Translations under genes and position numbers: made by a program
Shown here: positions 38,622 to 46,723 of the stretch, piece by piece
How positions within the stretch are numbered: the stretch's first letter is position 1
Layout of the letters: the number at the start of each line of letters is the position of its first letter
Source of the DNA: Nitrosomonas sp.
GTDB taxonomy: Bacteria > Pseudomonadota > Gammaproteobacteria > Burkholderiales > Nitrosomonadaceae
Direction: 5' to 3'
DNA: 57,482 nt
Assembly (NCBI RefSeq): GCF_022842015.1
Contig: NZ_JALHQJ010000008.1
Coordinates: 1 to 57,482 of the forward strand
Notes under the pieces: model-generated
Database searches by the model: none
Told to the model about the DNA's origin: nothing
Seen by the model: the letters and a program-made list of their open reading frames with translations, nothing else

Positions 38622-39775
38622 TAGTTCTCCGATGTTGCAGGATGTGTATGATTTTTTTCTCGAAAACGACCATAACTGTAATGAGCGGCGCAAGCGCCCT
38701 CCGAGGACACCATGCAGGAGCCGATCGGATTTTCGGGAGTGCAGACTGTGCCAAAAATTTTGCAATCTTGCGGCCGCTTGACTCCGCGTAAAATGGCGCC
38801 GCATTCGCAAGCTTTGTTGTCGGCGATCGATAGCGCTGGAATTTGGAAACGACATTCTGCATCAAAGTCTGCATAGCCTGATTTGATTTTTAGTGCGCTG
38901 TAGGGCACTAATCCCAGGCCGCGCCATTCGAAGATCCGGCGCAATTCGAATACTTCAGCTACGAGCGCTTGCGCTTTGATATTTCCGGTTGGTAAAACTG
39001 CCCGAGTAAATTCGTTTTCAACTTCTGCACGGCCTGAATTGACTTGGCGTATTAGCATCAGTATGGCTTGCATTACATCGAGCGGTTCAAAGCCTGCAAT
39101 GACAACAGGTTTCTGGAATTCCTCGGCAAAATATTCGTAGGGGTGACTGCCAATTACAACGGATACATGGGCTGGCCCGATAAAGCCATCCAACGGAACC
39201 AGACCAAATTCGCGGACTTCAGGTGATTGCAGGATATGGGAAATCGCTGAGGGTGTCAGGACGTGATTGCAAAATACCGTGAAATTATCCAGGCCAAGTG
39301 CTTGTGCTTGTTTGATTGCAACAGCCGTCGGCGGTGTAGTGGTTTCAAATCCAATGGCAAAAAATACCACCTGATGTTGCGGATTCTCTTGTGCAATTTT
39401 TATCGCATCTGCACTGGAGTAAATCATACGTACGTCTGCGCCCCGTGCTTTTGCTTTCTGTAAACTCATGCCGTTTGCAGTGGGTATGCGTAACATATCA
39501 CCGTAACTGCATAATATCAGACCCGCTGTCCGAGCCATTTGGATTGCATTTTCCACGCGGCCCATGGGTAAAACGCATACTGGGCAACCAGGGCCATGAA
39601 TCATATGTACATTGACTGGTAATAGGTCGACTAGACCGAAACGCGAGATGGCGTGTGTATGGCCGCCACAAAATTCCATGAAATGGTAGTGGCGTAGAGG
39701 ATTTGCTTCAGCTGCGATATTGGTTGCGATGTTGTGTGCTAAAACGCCTTCACGGAATTCATTAATGTACTTCAT
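38621..39775 (-). CDS. hypD: Hydrogenase maturation protein HypD
   Basis: Iron-sulfur scaffold that with HypC assembles Fe(CN)2CO. 384 residues. MEFCGGHTHAISRFG carries the CGGHTH motif, IHGPGCPVCVLP the second Cys pair, FFAIGFETTTPPTA the third conserved block, and GVKRPQDCKIFGTVCTPENPIGSCMVSSEGACAAHY the C-terminal cysteines holding the 4Fe-4S cluster. Overlaps hypE by one base; hypC lies 23 bases upstream. Confidence 0.97.
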   Translation of the reverse strand: MKYINEFREGVLAHNIATNIAAEANPLRHYHFMEFCGGHTHAISRFGLVDLLPVNVHMIHGPGCPVCVLPMGRVENAIQMARTAGLILCSYGDMLRIPTANGMSLQKAKARGADVRMIYSSADAIKIAQENPQHQVVFFAIGFETTTPPTAVAIKQAQALGLDNFTVFCNHVLTPSAISHILQSPEVREFGLVPLDGFIGPAHVSVVIGSHPYEYFAEEFQKPVVIAGFEPLDVMQAILMLIRQVNSGRAEVENEFTRAVLPTGNIKAQALVAEVFELRRIFEWRGLGLVPYSALKIKSGYADFDAECRFQIPALSIADNKACECGAILRGVKRPQDCKIFGTVCTPENPIGSCMVSSEGACAAHYSYGRFREKNHTHPATSEN

Positions 39776-39798
39776 GTCTGATTGTTCGCTTTATCGAA

Positions 39799-40029
39799 TC
39801 AAGGGTTTTGGTTGATAAAGGAGATTTCAGCAAACATTGCTAGTGTCAGTTCTGCTTCTGCCGGATCTAGTTTTTGTAGTGCAAAACCTGCATGTAAAAT
39901 AATATAATCTCCAGGAACAATATCTTCGACGAGTGCCAGAGAGATTTCTTTGCGAATGCCGCTTATATTTACGAGCGCATGATTGTTAGCTGTCAATTGC
40001 TCAACGTAGGCAGGAATAGCGAGACACAT
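39799..40029 (-). CDS. hypC: Hydrogenase maturation chaperone HypC
   Basis: 76-residue HypC/HupF family chaperone beginning MCLAIP with the essential Cys2, followed by VNISGIRKEISLALVEDIVPGDYIILHAGFALQKLD. It forms the complex with HypD and hands the iron fragment to the hydrogenase large subunit. First gene of the hypCDEX run; 77 bp upstream is the divergent L,D-transpeptidase gene, so the promoter must lie in that short gap. hypA, hypB, hypF and the hydrogenase itself are not in the window. Confidence 0.95.
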   Translation of the reverse strand: MCLAIPAYVEQLTANNHALVNISGIRKEISLALVEDIVPGDYIILHAGFALQKLDPAEAELTLAMFAEISFINQNP

Positions 40030-40106
40030 ACGCGTTTAATGTGAGTTTCTAGAAGCTGAAATTATGACATAATTAATTATTCCAACTAATAGAATAGACT
40101 TGAAAA

Positions 40107-40682
40107 GTGATTTGGCTAAATGCTCTTAAATATTTTTTAAAAATTTTGATAATTGGATTGTTTGGCTTTTCAGTTATGCAAAATACTGCTCGAGCTGATA
40201 ATGGAGTATGGATTGATGTAGATACGGCAGAACAAACATTATTAGTGATGCAAGGCGATAGTGTTAAAGCGGTTTTTGAGAATGTCGCCATTGGCCGTTA
40301 TGGCACCACTTGGTCTAAGGTGACTAAAGATGACAAAACACCTTTGGGTAGATTCAGAGTCGGCTGGGTTAATGAAAAGAGCCGCTATTATCGTTTTTTT
40401 GGTCTTAATTATCCCAATCTTGACACGGCAAATCGTGCGTTGGAAGAAAATAGGATTGACGAAGAAACGTGGTTGTCAATCAAGCAAGCAAAAAGTAGAG
40501 GCAGAACACCGCCACAGGATACATTGCTTGGCGGGCATATCGGAATACATGGTATTGGAAGAGGCGATCAAGAAATTCATCATAAATACAACTGGACAAA
40601 TGGTTGTGTTGCGTTGACAAATGAGCAAATAGATCGGCTGGGTAAATGGATTAAACCTGGTATATGGGTGAACATCCGTTAG
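40107..40682 (+). CDS. YkuD-type L,D-transpeptidase with degenerate active-site flank
   Basis: 191 residues, GTG start, signal peptide (ILIIGLFGFSVMQNTARA). The YkuD domain begins VWIDVDTAEQTLLVMQGD and continues TPLGRFRVGWVNEK, HIGIHGIGRG and NWTNGCVALTNEQIDRL. The catalytic Cys is in TNGCVAL, where most family members have SHGC(I/V)R; the Arg after Cys is absent. It would act on periplasmic peptidoglycan. Located divergently from hypC and upstream of the Lpp-like lipoprotein gene, suggesting a role in cross-linking or in anchoring that lipoprotein. Confidence 0.85.
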   Translation: MIWLNALKYFLKILIIGLFGFSVMQNTARADNGVWIDVDTAEQTLLVMQGDSVKAVFENVAIGRYGTTWSKVTKDDKTPLGRFRVGWVNEKSRYYRFFGLNYPNLDTANRALEENRIDEETWLSIKQAKSRGRTPPQDTLLGGHIGIHGIGRGDQEIHHKYNWTNGCVALTNEQIDRLGKWIKPGIWVNIR

Positions 40683-40902
40683 CAGTAATACGCCCAATCC
40701 ATATGATTTGTATGACTTTGTTGTTGACTGCTTAAGTTTAAGTGTGCAGAAAATATACAATTTTATTATACGCTTACTGCATAACTTGTTGTGTTTGTAG
40801 CTAGGCTGTTGGTGAATTTGTCATAAAATCCATTTATTTTGCGAAAGAAATCGGATAAGATTCCAATGCGTTGCTGGTATTTGCTATCAGTAGCTAGTAA
40901 AG

Positions 40903-40932
40903 TTGTGGATATTTGTGCATATTGAGTAGAAT
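40903..40932 (+). promoter_or_regulatory. Candidate promoter of the Lpp-like lipoprotein gene
   Basis: TTGTGG (40903-40908) and TAGAAT (40927-40932) with 18-bp spacing, ending 20 bp before the lipoprotein ATG. The preceding part of the 270-bp gap shows no gene. Confidence 0.4.
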
Positions 40933-40952
40933 AAACAACTGAGGAGATCGGA

Positions 40953-41243
40953 ATGAAAGGAAAAATTCAGCATCCAGTACGTATGTTAACACTGGCAGTA
41001 GTGGCAGGTGTTTTTATTGGATTGACGGGTTGTGCTACGACTGGTCAATTAGAAGAATTGCAAAATAAACATATCGCTGATATTGCTTCTGCGAAGGCTG
41101 ATGCAGCAGCTGCCAAACAAGCTGCGGATGCTGCCAATGCAAAAGCAAATGATGCAGTGCGTATTGCAGACGAAGCAAACAGACGTTCATTGGATACAGA
41201 ATCAAAAATAGATCGTATGTTTAAGAAAGCTATGCATAAATAA
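40953..41243 (+). CDS. Lpp/OprI-like alanine-zipper lipoprotein
   Basis: 96-residue lipoprotein. Export signal ending in the lipobox LTGC (residues about 25-28) followed by a short TTGQLEELQNKH segment and an Ala-rich heptad helix (ASAKADAAAAKQAADAANAKANDAVRIADEANRRS) typical of trimeric Lpp/OprI alanine zippers. The C-terminus is MFKKAMHK, with the terminal Lys that in Lpp is joined to peptidoglycan. GAGGAG lies close before the ATG, and a strong terminator follows. Expected to be abundant and to tether the outer membrane; attachment would need an L,D-transpeptidase, and two such genes flank it. Confidence 0.85.
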   Translation: MKGKIQHPVRMLTLAVVAGVFIGLTGCATTGQLEELQNKHIADIASAKADAAAAKQAADAANAKANDAVRIADEANRRSLDTESKIDRMFKKAMHK

Positions 41244-41268
41244 TAAGTAGTTAATTATTATTGTATTC

Positions 41269-41297
41269 AAAAAACCCCTCTTTGGAGGGGTTTTTTT
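41269..41297 (+). terminator. Rho-independent terminator after the Lpp-like gene
   Basis: CCCCTC (41275-41280), TTTG loop, GAGGGG (41285-41290) with flanking A-run and TTTTTTT (41291-41297). A textbook intrinsic terminator that works best in the plus direction. Confidence 0.9.
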
Positions 41298-41467
41298 ATC
41301 ATATTTACTATGTGACAATTAACTGTTGATTTTTTCAGCGCCCTGATATTAAATGACTTTTTGATTGCACATAACCAATTAATTGTAAATAAACCATGAT
41401 TGGTTGTGCATGGCTTTATAATTATTAAACTGTCGCTTTGTGTTGTTGGCGTAGAAAGCGTGGAAAA

Positions 41468-42460
41468 CTAATTATTGAGATTTCGTGTATGAAGTTGAGC
41501 TTGAGAACGCGAAATTAAAACGGGCATGCCGCTTTTTTCAAGTATTGCCTGTTTTAGGGTTTCTTGATCGATTTCAAAATCTCCGGGAATATTTCTTTTG
41601 CTATTCTTTAGCAAAAGAAAGTCATTAATTGTGTTGATTACTATTTGTTGGTAGTTAGTATATTTTGATTCGTCTTCTTCCAGTGGTGGATGAAGTTCAA
41701 TGAAAAGCGAATCTAATAACCAGCCAAGTTTAATGGGTTGATTGACTACTTGTACTTGTGTGCCGACCGGAACTTTGTCAAATAGCGCTTCAATGTCCTC
41801 CGGATACATGCGCACACATCCAGCTGAAACGCGCATTCCCACGCCAAATGGTTTGATAGTGCCATGTATTAGATAGCTACCGCTACCAATACTTAACCTC
41901 AGGGCATGTCGCCCCAGTGGATTAGTCGGGCCTGGCGGTACTATGCTGGGGTAGGGCTGCTCACCATTTGCAATTCTGTCCATTTGGATCGATTTTGGAG
42001 GTATCCAGGTTGGGTCCTTCTTTTTCTCAATTATTCTGGAGATGCCTAAAGGCGTTATCCAATCCATTCTACCGATCCCAACTGGGTGAGTAATGACGGT
42101 CGGTTTTTCCCCTTTTTTAGGCTCAGGAAAATAATAAATTCTCATTTCGGGCAGATTTAATACTAAACCCTTTCGTTCGGCCTGAGGAATAATGTAGCGG
42201 CTAGGTAGGATAACTGTGGTGCCATCTTCAGGTAACCAGCGGTCAACATTAGGATTGGCCAACAAAATCTCTATTTGACCAATATCATATAGTCGGGCTA
42301 TATCGAGCAATGTTTCCGAACTACTTGCGTGCATAGTTCTTATTTGACCAAAAATATCAATGTCAGGTGGAGGAAGCGTCCATGTCTCGGCTCGAGCAAT
42401 AGTGACCGCAAAAAGAAAGGTTATAGCAGAAACAAGTAGATGAATTTTCTTCATGATCAT
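41468..42460 (-). CDS. ErfK/YbiS/YcfS/YnhG-type L,D-transpeptidase with LysM
   Basis: 330-residue periplasmic enzyme. Signal peptide (LLVSAITFLFAVTIARA), a LysM-like segment (residues about 40-90; SSSETLLDIARLYDIGQIEILLANPNVDRWLP), then the YkuD domain with RKGLVLNLPEMRIYYFP, ITHPVGIGRMDWITPLG and the full active site YLIHGTIKPFGVGMRVSAGCVRMYPEDIEALF (catalytic Cys in AGCVRM). A C-terminal extension of about 70 residues follows. The domain order matches the enzymes that attach Braun lipoprotein to peptidoglycan in E. coli. It is convergent with the Lpp-like gene, with the terminator between them. Confidence 0.92.
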   Translation of the reverse strand: MIMKKIHLLVSAITFLFAVTIARAETWTLPPPDIDIFGQIRTMHASSSETLLDIARLYDIGQIEILLANPNVDRWLPEDGTTVILPSRYIIPQAERKGLVLNLPEMRIYYFPEPKKGEKPTVITHPVGIGRMDWITPLGISRIIEKKKDPTWIPPKSIQMDRIANGEQPYPSIVPPGPTNPLGRHALRLSIGSGSYLIHGTIKPFGVGMRVSAGCVRMYPEDIEALFDKVPVGTQVQVVNQPIKLGWLLDSLFIELHPPLEEDESKYTNYQQIVINTINDFLLLKNSKRNIPGDFEIDQETLKQAILEKSGMPVLISRSQAQLHTRNLNN

Positions 42461-43122
42461 GTCATAACAGCATCATTAAAGTTAGTGAGGGAAGTGAAAT
42501 GATAACTGAAACTTTCTTATTAGCAATATAAAAAACGAGCGTAACTATAGGGCATTTACGAAATTTGATAAATGACGGAAACACTCAAGGTGTTTCATGT
42601 GCTACCTGATTGATTTGATAGATAATAAAGTAGAAATTTTGCGACTCGATTTTGTTTGGTGTGTAAGTAATAGTGATATTCCACAAAAAACTTGTAAATT
42701 TTGTAGTGTTAAGCTGCAAATTCTGTGCCTTAAAGTGTGAGGATTGCAAATATTGATTCAAATATATCTTGCAGCTCCTATCGTACTTCAGGCTTGAGAA
42801 TATATAGTCAAGTACGTTTCTTTAAGTTAATGTTATTGTTTGGGTTTATGCGTGGAATGAATACTAATTTAAGCCCGAGTAAGATGTATAAGAGCTAGAG
42901 TTATAGTCAGAAAAACAACAGCAGTGTTGCTTGAATGCAACATCGTGATGGCTAAATTTATAAAATATGCTCGTTTTTCTTGCAGAATACTTATGTGTTC
43001 GGCACAATCAAATCAAACCCTCCGAGTCGGGGGGTCCGGACAAGCGGGGTGCATTCCACTGGAGTGTAGTAGGGCAAAAAAGGACGGCCCCAATCGTTTT
43101 AACATTAAAGGAGAACTTCCGT
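42461..43122. other. Long intergenic region (662 bp) upstream of the porin
   Basis: No convincing gene; open frames here lack ribosome binding sites and family resemblance. It holds two inverted repeats: GAAACAC/GTGTTTC (42578-42584, 42590-42596; 5-base loop) and CGTACTT/AAGTACG (42782-42788, 42810-42816). The region probably carries a long regulated leader or operators for the porin gene and the promoter of the divergent L,D-transpeptidase. Confidence 0.5.
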
Positions 43123-44328
43123 ATGAAGAAGAAACTTATATCACTGGCAGTAGCTGGTGCACTTGCAGCCCCGATGGTTGTGTTAGCGCAAGGAGTAGGA
43201 ACGAATGTAACACTCTTCGGTAGCGTGCAAGCCGAGTATGCTACAGTCAACAAAGAAGGTCAAAGCAGTCAAGCTCTCATTGGCGATGATACAGGTCGTT
43301 CAAGAATGGGGATGCATGTAACTGAGAATTTAGGCGGCGGCTTGAAAGCAAAGGCGCATGTTGAATATGGTTTTAGTACAGGTAGTGGTGCATTGGGTGT
43401 TGCGCGGGAACGTTGGGTAGCGCTGGCAAACGATAGCTGGGGTGAAGTGAAATTTGGTCGTGTTCAATCACCATTTAAAGATTTCGCGGGCGGTATGACA
43501 ATTGATCCATTTGCATACACAACTCTTCAAGCTGCGGGTAGCGGTGGTACCATGACTGCTTCTGCAAATGGCTTGGGTTCTGGTGCTCAAAGTTTTGTAA
43601 ACAGCGCTGTTCGTTTTGATTCGCCACGGGTTGAAGGGTTTAGCTTTGCGGGTATATTAATGCCTGGCGATTCTAACCGATTAGATGCGGCAAATTTCAT
43701 ATCCCCGACAGATACTTATCAGGGCAGTCAATCCAATTCAGGTGGTGAAGATGGTGAATGGGACTTCCAAGTCGCAGGTAAATATGAAGCGCAAGTTGCA
43801 GGTCATAACCTAGGTTTGTTCGGCGGATATTCTCGCGATAACATGAGTACCCGACAAAGAACAACTCTACCTGTAACGAACAATGAGCATGTTTGGCGTG
43901 GTGGTGCACTGTGGAGTTTCCAAAACTTCAAAGTCAGCGGTCAATATGAAAGAGTCGACAATGCATTAGGTGCAGCAACATGTTCTAATGCTGCTCAGTT
44001 AGGTAACCCTGGTACTGGTACCGGAGATAGTCGTTCGCACTGTAACTCAGCGATGAATCTAGGCGGTGATGGTCATCTCTGGTTTGTCAGCACTCAATAT
44101 GATTGGGGCAATACCAGCTTTATCGCTCAAGGTGGTAGATCGGAAGCTAACGCAACTGCTACTGCAATTAAACGTGATTTAAGCACATTTACCGTTGGTT
44201 TGATACACAACCTCAGCAAACGGTCAAGCCTCTTTGGTGGCTATCAGCGCGGCATGATGGACGACAAAGCAGTTAATGGACTTAAAGATCATAATACCTA
44301 CACTGTAGGTATGCGTCATAACTTCTAA
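43123..44328 (+). CDS. Outer-membrane porin (Gram-negative porin family)
   Basis: 401-residue trimeric-type porin of the betaproteobacterial porin_4 group. Signal peptide MKKKLISLAVAGALAAPMVVLA, mature start VTLFGSVQAEYA, SRMGMHVTENLGGGLKAKAHVEYGF, RERWVALANDSWGEVKFGRVQSPFKD (the L3-region beginning), and a C-terminal TYTVGMRHNF strand with terminal Phe for BAM recognition. AAAGGAGA is well placed before ATG 43123; the frame is open upstream to 42967, but those residues are not porin-like. A strong terminator follows. Likely a highly expressed general diffusion channel. Confidence 0.93.
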   Translation: MKKKLISLAVAGALAAPMVVLAQGVGTNVTLFGSVQAEYATVNKEGQSSQALIGDDTGRSRMGMHVTENLGGGLKAKAHVEYGFSTGSGALGVARERWVALANDSWGEVKFGRVQSPFKDFAGGMTIDPFAYTTLQAAGSGGTMTASANGLGSGAQSFVNSAVRFDSPRVEGFSFAGILMPGDSNRLDAANFISPTDTYQGSQSNSGGEDGEWDFQVAGKYEAQVAGHNLGLFGGYSRDNMSTRQRTTLPVTNNEHVWRGGALWSFQNFKVSGQYERVDNALGAATCSNAAQLGNPGTGTGDSRSHCNSAMNLGGDGHLWFVSTQYDWGNTSFIAQGGRSEANATATAIKRDLSTFTVGLIHNLSKRSSLFGGYQRGMMDDKAVNGLKDHNTYTVGMRHNF

Positions 44329-44344
44329 ACCAAGTTAATCTCGT

Positions 44345-44372
44345 AAAAAAGGCACCAAATGGTGCCTTTTTT
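44345..44372 (+). terminator. Rho-independent terminator after the porin
   Basis: GGCACC (44351-44356), AAAT loop, GGTGCC (44361-44366), preceded by AAAAAA and followed by TTTTTT (44367-44372). Usable in both directions; 17 bp after the porin stop. Confidence 0.93.
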
Positions 44373-44445
44373 ATTGTCAGAAAGAAATATAATGAATCTC
44401 TATTGTTTCTAAATATCGATTGATGATTATGGAGGATTCTCAAAT

Positions 44446-44886
44446 ATGAGTATGAAAAAATGGACTGATGAAGAGCTTGTTTCTACACGCGATAATCTTG
44501 AATCCTGGAACAAACGAAGCAATGGTTCTGGTTCTAAGATGTGGCTATTTACAGCCATATTAGGTGCATTTGCAGTTTCAACAGGCGTTGTATTTATTTT
44601 TTTTGATGGAATTGACGTATTGAGCATCTTGTTAATAATTATGGGTACTATTACGTGTGCATCATGGTATAAAAGTGAAAAGCAACGGAAAGATAATGTC
44701 GCATTCCTTGGTGAAATTAATAGAGAAATTAAGTCTCGCAAGATTAAAGATACGCCAAAATCAAAAAATAAAACAAATGTGCAGGAAAATGAAGCTGATC
44801 GTTTAGAATCAACAGATGTAGGGGGGGCAGAGTCAGTTGCTGAAGTAAAGAACTCAAAAAAAACAGAGGAAAAATCAGAAAAATAG
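44446..44886 (+). CDS. Small two-helix membrane protein of unknown function
   Basis: 146 residues. A charged N-terminus (WTDEELVSTRDNLESWNKRS) precedes two transmembrane segments (about 33-52 and 58-74), and a basic then acidic, Lys/Glu-rich low-complexity tail follows (KSKNKTNVQENEADRLES onward). No family recognised. GGAGG lies about ten bases before the ATG. It ends in TAG at 44884-44886, and the same frame stays open for a further 27 codons straight into the next gene (44968-45468). Confidence 0.65.
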   Translation: MSMKKWTDEELVSTRDNLESWNKRSNGSGSKMWLFTAILGAFAVSTGVVFIFFDGIDVLSILLIIMGTITCASWYKSEKQRKDNVAFLGEINREIKSRKIKDTPKSKNKTNVQENEADRLESTDVGGAESVAEVKNSKKTEEKSEK

Positions 44887-44967
44887 CTTGTCGGTGAAGA
44901 TGATCCAGCCATCAATGAAATCGATCGATTCATTATTTATGGAAGAGATCGTGCAAACAAAAGAGCG

Positions 44968-45468
44968 TTGCCGATGGATGATTTAAATGTGCAATTCGAT
45001 TTAACGCAAAAAGATAAGCACATTTTTGTGGCGTTATGTCAATTTTTATGGGTGCAAGGCGAATCATTGCCGCTTATTTTTGACGTGGAGGATGAAGTTT
45101 ATTCAAGGCAAGGAATTACTCTGTCAGTATTAAAACATCTCGAAAGCATCGGCTTAATTGCATTTGAAAGCGGAGGCTTTGTAAAAAAAGGATTTGGAAA
45201 GCATACGCGACTTTTTTATTGCGATAAGCCGACTAAAATAGGTTTTCAGAACAATGAGAATAATTTTTTGGACTTGGGGCAAGTATTATTCACAGCGCGC
45301 GGTAAAGAGTTAGCTTTAACCATTCCAGTGATCAGGAATCAGCAGTTTTATGAATACGTCATTCGCAGATGGTTTGAACAAGGATTGATTTTGTCATCAA
45401 TTCAAATTGACCGCAATCGGAAACCTGATGTGGTTGGCCACGTGTGTGCGATTAGAGTACCAGGATAG
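44968..45468 (+). CDS. DUF2806/TIGR03899-like protein, probably N-terminally truncated
   Basis: 166 residues from TTG 44968. The FVALCQFLWVQGESLPLIFDVEDEVYSRQGITLSVLKHLESIGLIAFESGGFVKKGFGK segment and the LDLGQVLFTARGKELALTIP and FYEYVIRRWFEQGL blocks resemble the C-terminal half of DUF2806/TIGR03899 proteins, whose N-terminal half normally contains another ~150 residues. No good ribosome binding site is seen. The frame is continuous upstream with the previous gene apart from one TAG. This could be a remnant, or a domain once fused to the membrane protein. Its 3' end overlaps the convergent glycerate kinase gene by 17 bases. Confidence 0.6.
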   Translation: MPMDDLNVQFDLTQKDKHIFVALCQFLWVQGESLPLIFDVEDEVYSRQGITLSVLKHLESIGLIAFESGGFVKKGFGKHTRLFYCDKPTKIGFQNNENNFLDLGQVLFTARGKELALTIPVIRNQQFYEYVIRRWFEQGLILSSIQIDRNRKPDVVGHVCAIRVPG

Positions 45469-46723
45469 CGCGATAATCATTAACATTGGTATGCGTGGGG
45501 CCAGTAATGACTAAATCATTTAATTGCTGAAAAAACGTATAGGCATCGTTATTCGATAAGAACGATACAGGATCCAAATTAAGTCTATTTGCACGAATCA
45601 GAGAATCCGGCGTGATGAGTGCTCCAGCATTGTTTTCAGTGCCATCTAATCCATCCGTATCGCATGCCAATGCATATACTTTATCAAGCGCAGAGAGTTC
45701 GATTAATAATGACAATAAGAACTCAGAATTGCGCCCCCCTCGGCCATTCCCTTTTAAGGTGACAGTTGTTTCACCGCCCGATAACAGAGCCAAAGGTGTT
45801 TTTAGCGCTTGCGGATATAGTTTTATTTCTCTGACCAATGCGGCATAACTTTTGGCAATTTCCCGAGATTCTCCGGTTACTGTATCACCAAGTATTAAAG
45901 TGTTGATCCCGTGTTCTTGGAAGTAATTTGCAGCTGCAGCCAGGGATTGATGAGCATTTGCAATAATTCTGTTTTCGACTTGGTTGAAGATGGGAGAACC
46001 AGGCTTGGGTGTCTCAGCGATAACGCGTTCTTTACCCGCCAATAGTAATTGTCGTACCGTTTCTGGCACATTCAAATGATGACGATCAAGTACAGCAAGC
46101 GCATCAGCAAACGTGGATGGGTCGGGGGAACAGGGACCGGAAGCGATATGGGTTACTTCATCTCCGGTAACATCGGAAATAATTAAAGCCAGTATGGGAG
46201 CTTGGCACGCGGCAGCAAGCCTACCACCCTGGATCGCGGATAAATGTTTGCGAACAGTGTTAATTTCCCGGATACTTGCTCCGCATCGCAATAGCTGCTG
46301 GGTGACTGCTTGGAGATCTTGCAATGAAATGCCCTCGATTGGAAAAGATAGCAGACTGGATCCACCGCCGCTGAACAAACAAAGTAATAAATCCTCGGAT
46401 TCTAATGTTTGAACTGCTGCGAGAATTTCTTGCGCTGCTTGCTCACCATTTTCATCCGGTATCGGGTGGCCCGCTTCAACAACTTTGATTTTTTGCGTGG
46501 GTAATGTATGCCCATAGCGAGTGACAACTAAACCATTGATCTGAGCAGCAGCGGGCCAAGCATTCTCAACCGCCATTGTCATTGCAGCAGATGCTTTGCC
46601 AGCGCCAACAACGAGTGTGCGACCTCGAGGGGGATGAGGAAGATGCAGCGGAATGATGTGAGAAGGATCGGCAGTTTTGACAGTTACTGCGAAGCTTTCC
46701 AGTAAATGATTGCACGGATTCAT
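45452..46723 (-). CDS. Glycerate 2-kinase (GckA/TtuD, MOFRL family)
   Basis: 423-residue DUF4147-MOFRL enzyme that phosphorylates glycerate to 2-phosphoglycerate. Motifs: [79 protein letters not shown] in the first domain; [26 protein letters not shown] and [18 protein letters not shown] in the MOFRL domain. The start overlaps the uvrA stop by four bases (ATGA), so it is translationally coupled behind uvrA, although the two have no obvious common pathway. Confidence 0.92.
   Translation of the reverse strand: MNPCNHLLESFAVTVKTADPSHIIPLHLPHPPRGRTLVVGAGKASAAMTMAVENAWPAAAQINGLVVTRYGHTLPTQKIKVVEAGHPIPDENGEQAAQEILAAVQTLESEDLLLCLFSGGGSSLLSFPIEGISLQDLQAVTQQLLRCGASIREINTVRKHLSAIQGGRLAAACQAPILALIISDVTGDEVTHIASGPCSPDPSTFADALAVLDRHHLNVPETVRQLLLAGKERVIAETPKPGSPIFNQVENRIIANAHQSLAAAANYFQEHGINTLILGDTVTGESREIAKSYAALVREIKLYPQALKTPLALLSGGETTVTLKGNGRGGRNSEFLLSLLIELSALDKVYALACDTDGLDGTENNAGALITPDSLIRANRLNLDPVSFLSNNDAYTFFQQLNDLVITGPTHTNVNDYRAILVL

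Noticed and set aside
38622..38855. 78-codon N-terminal extension of hypE
   Set aside because: It overlaps hypD in another frame and has no HypE homology; ATG at 38621 gives the family start.
42924..43223. Plus-strand open frame overlapping the porin start
   Set aside because: Runs into the porin gene in another frame, has no ribosome binding site and no recognisable family.
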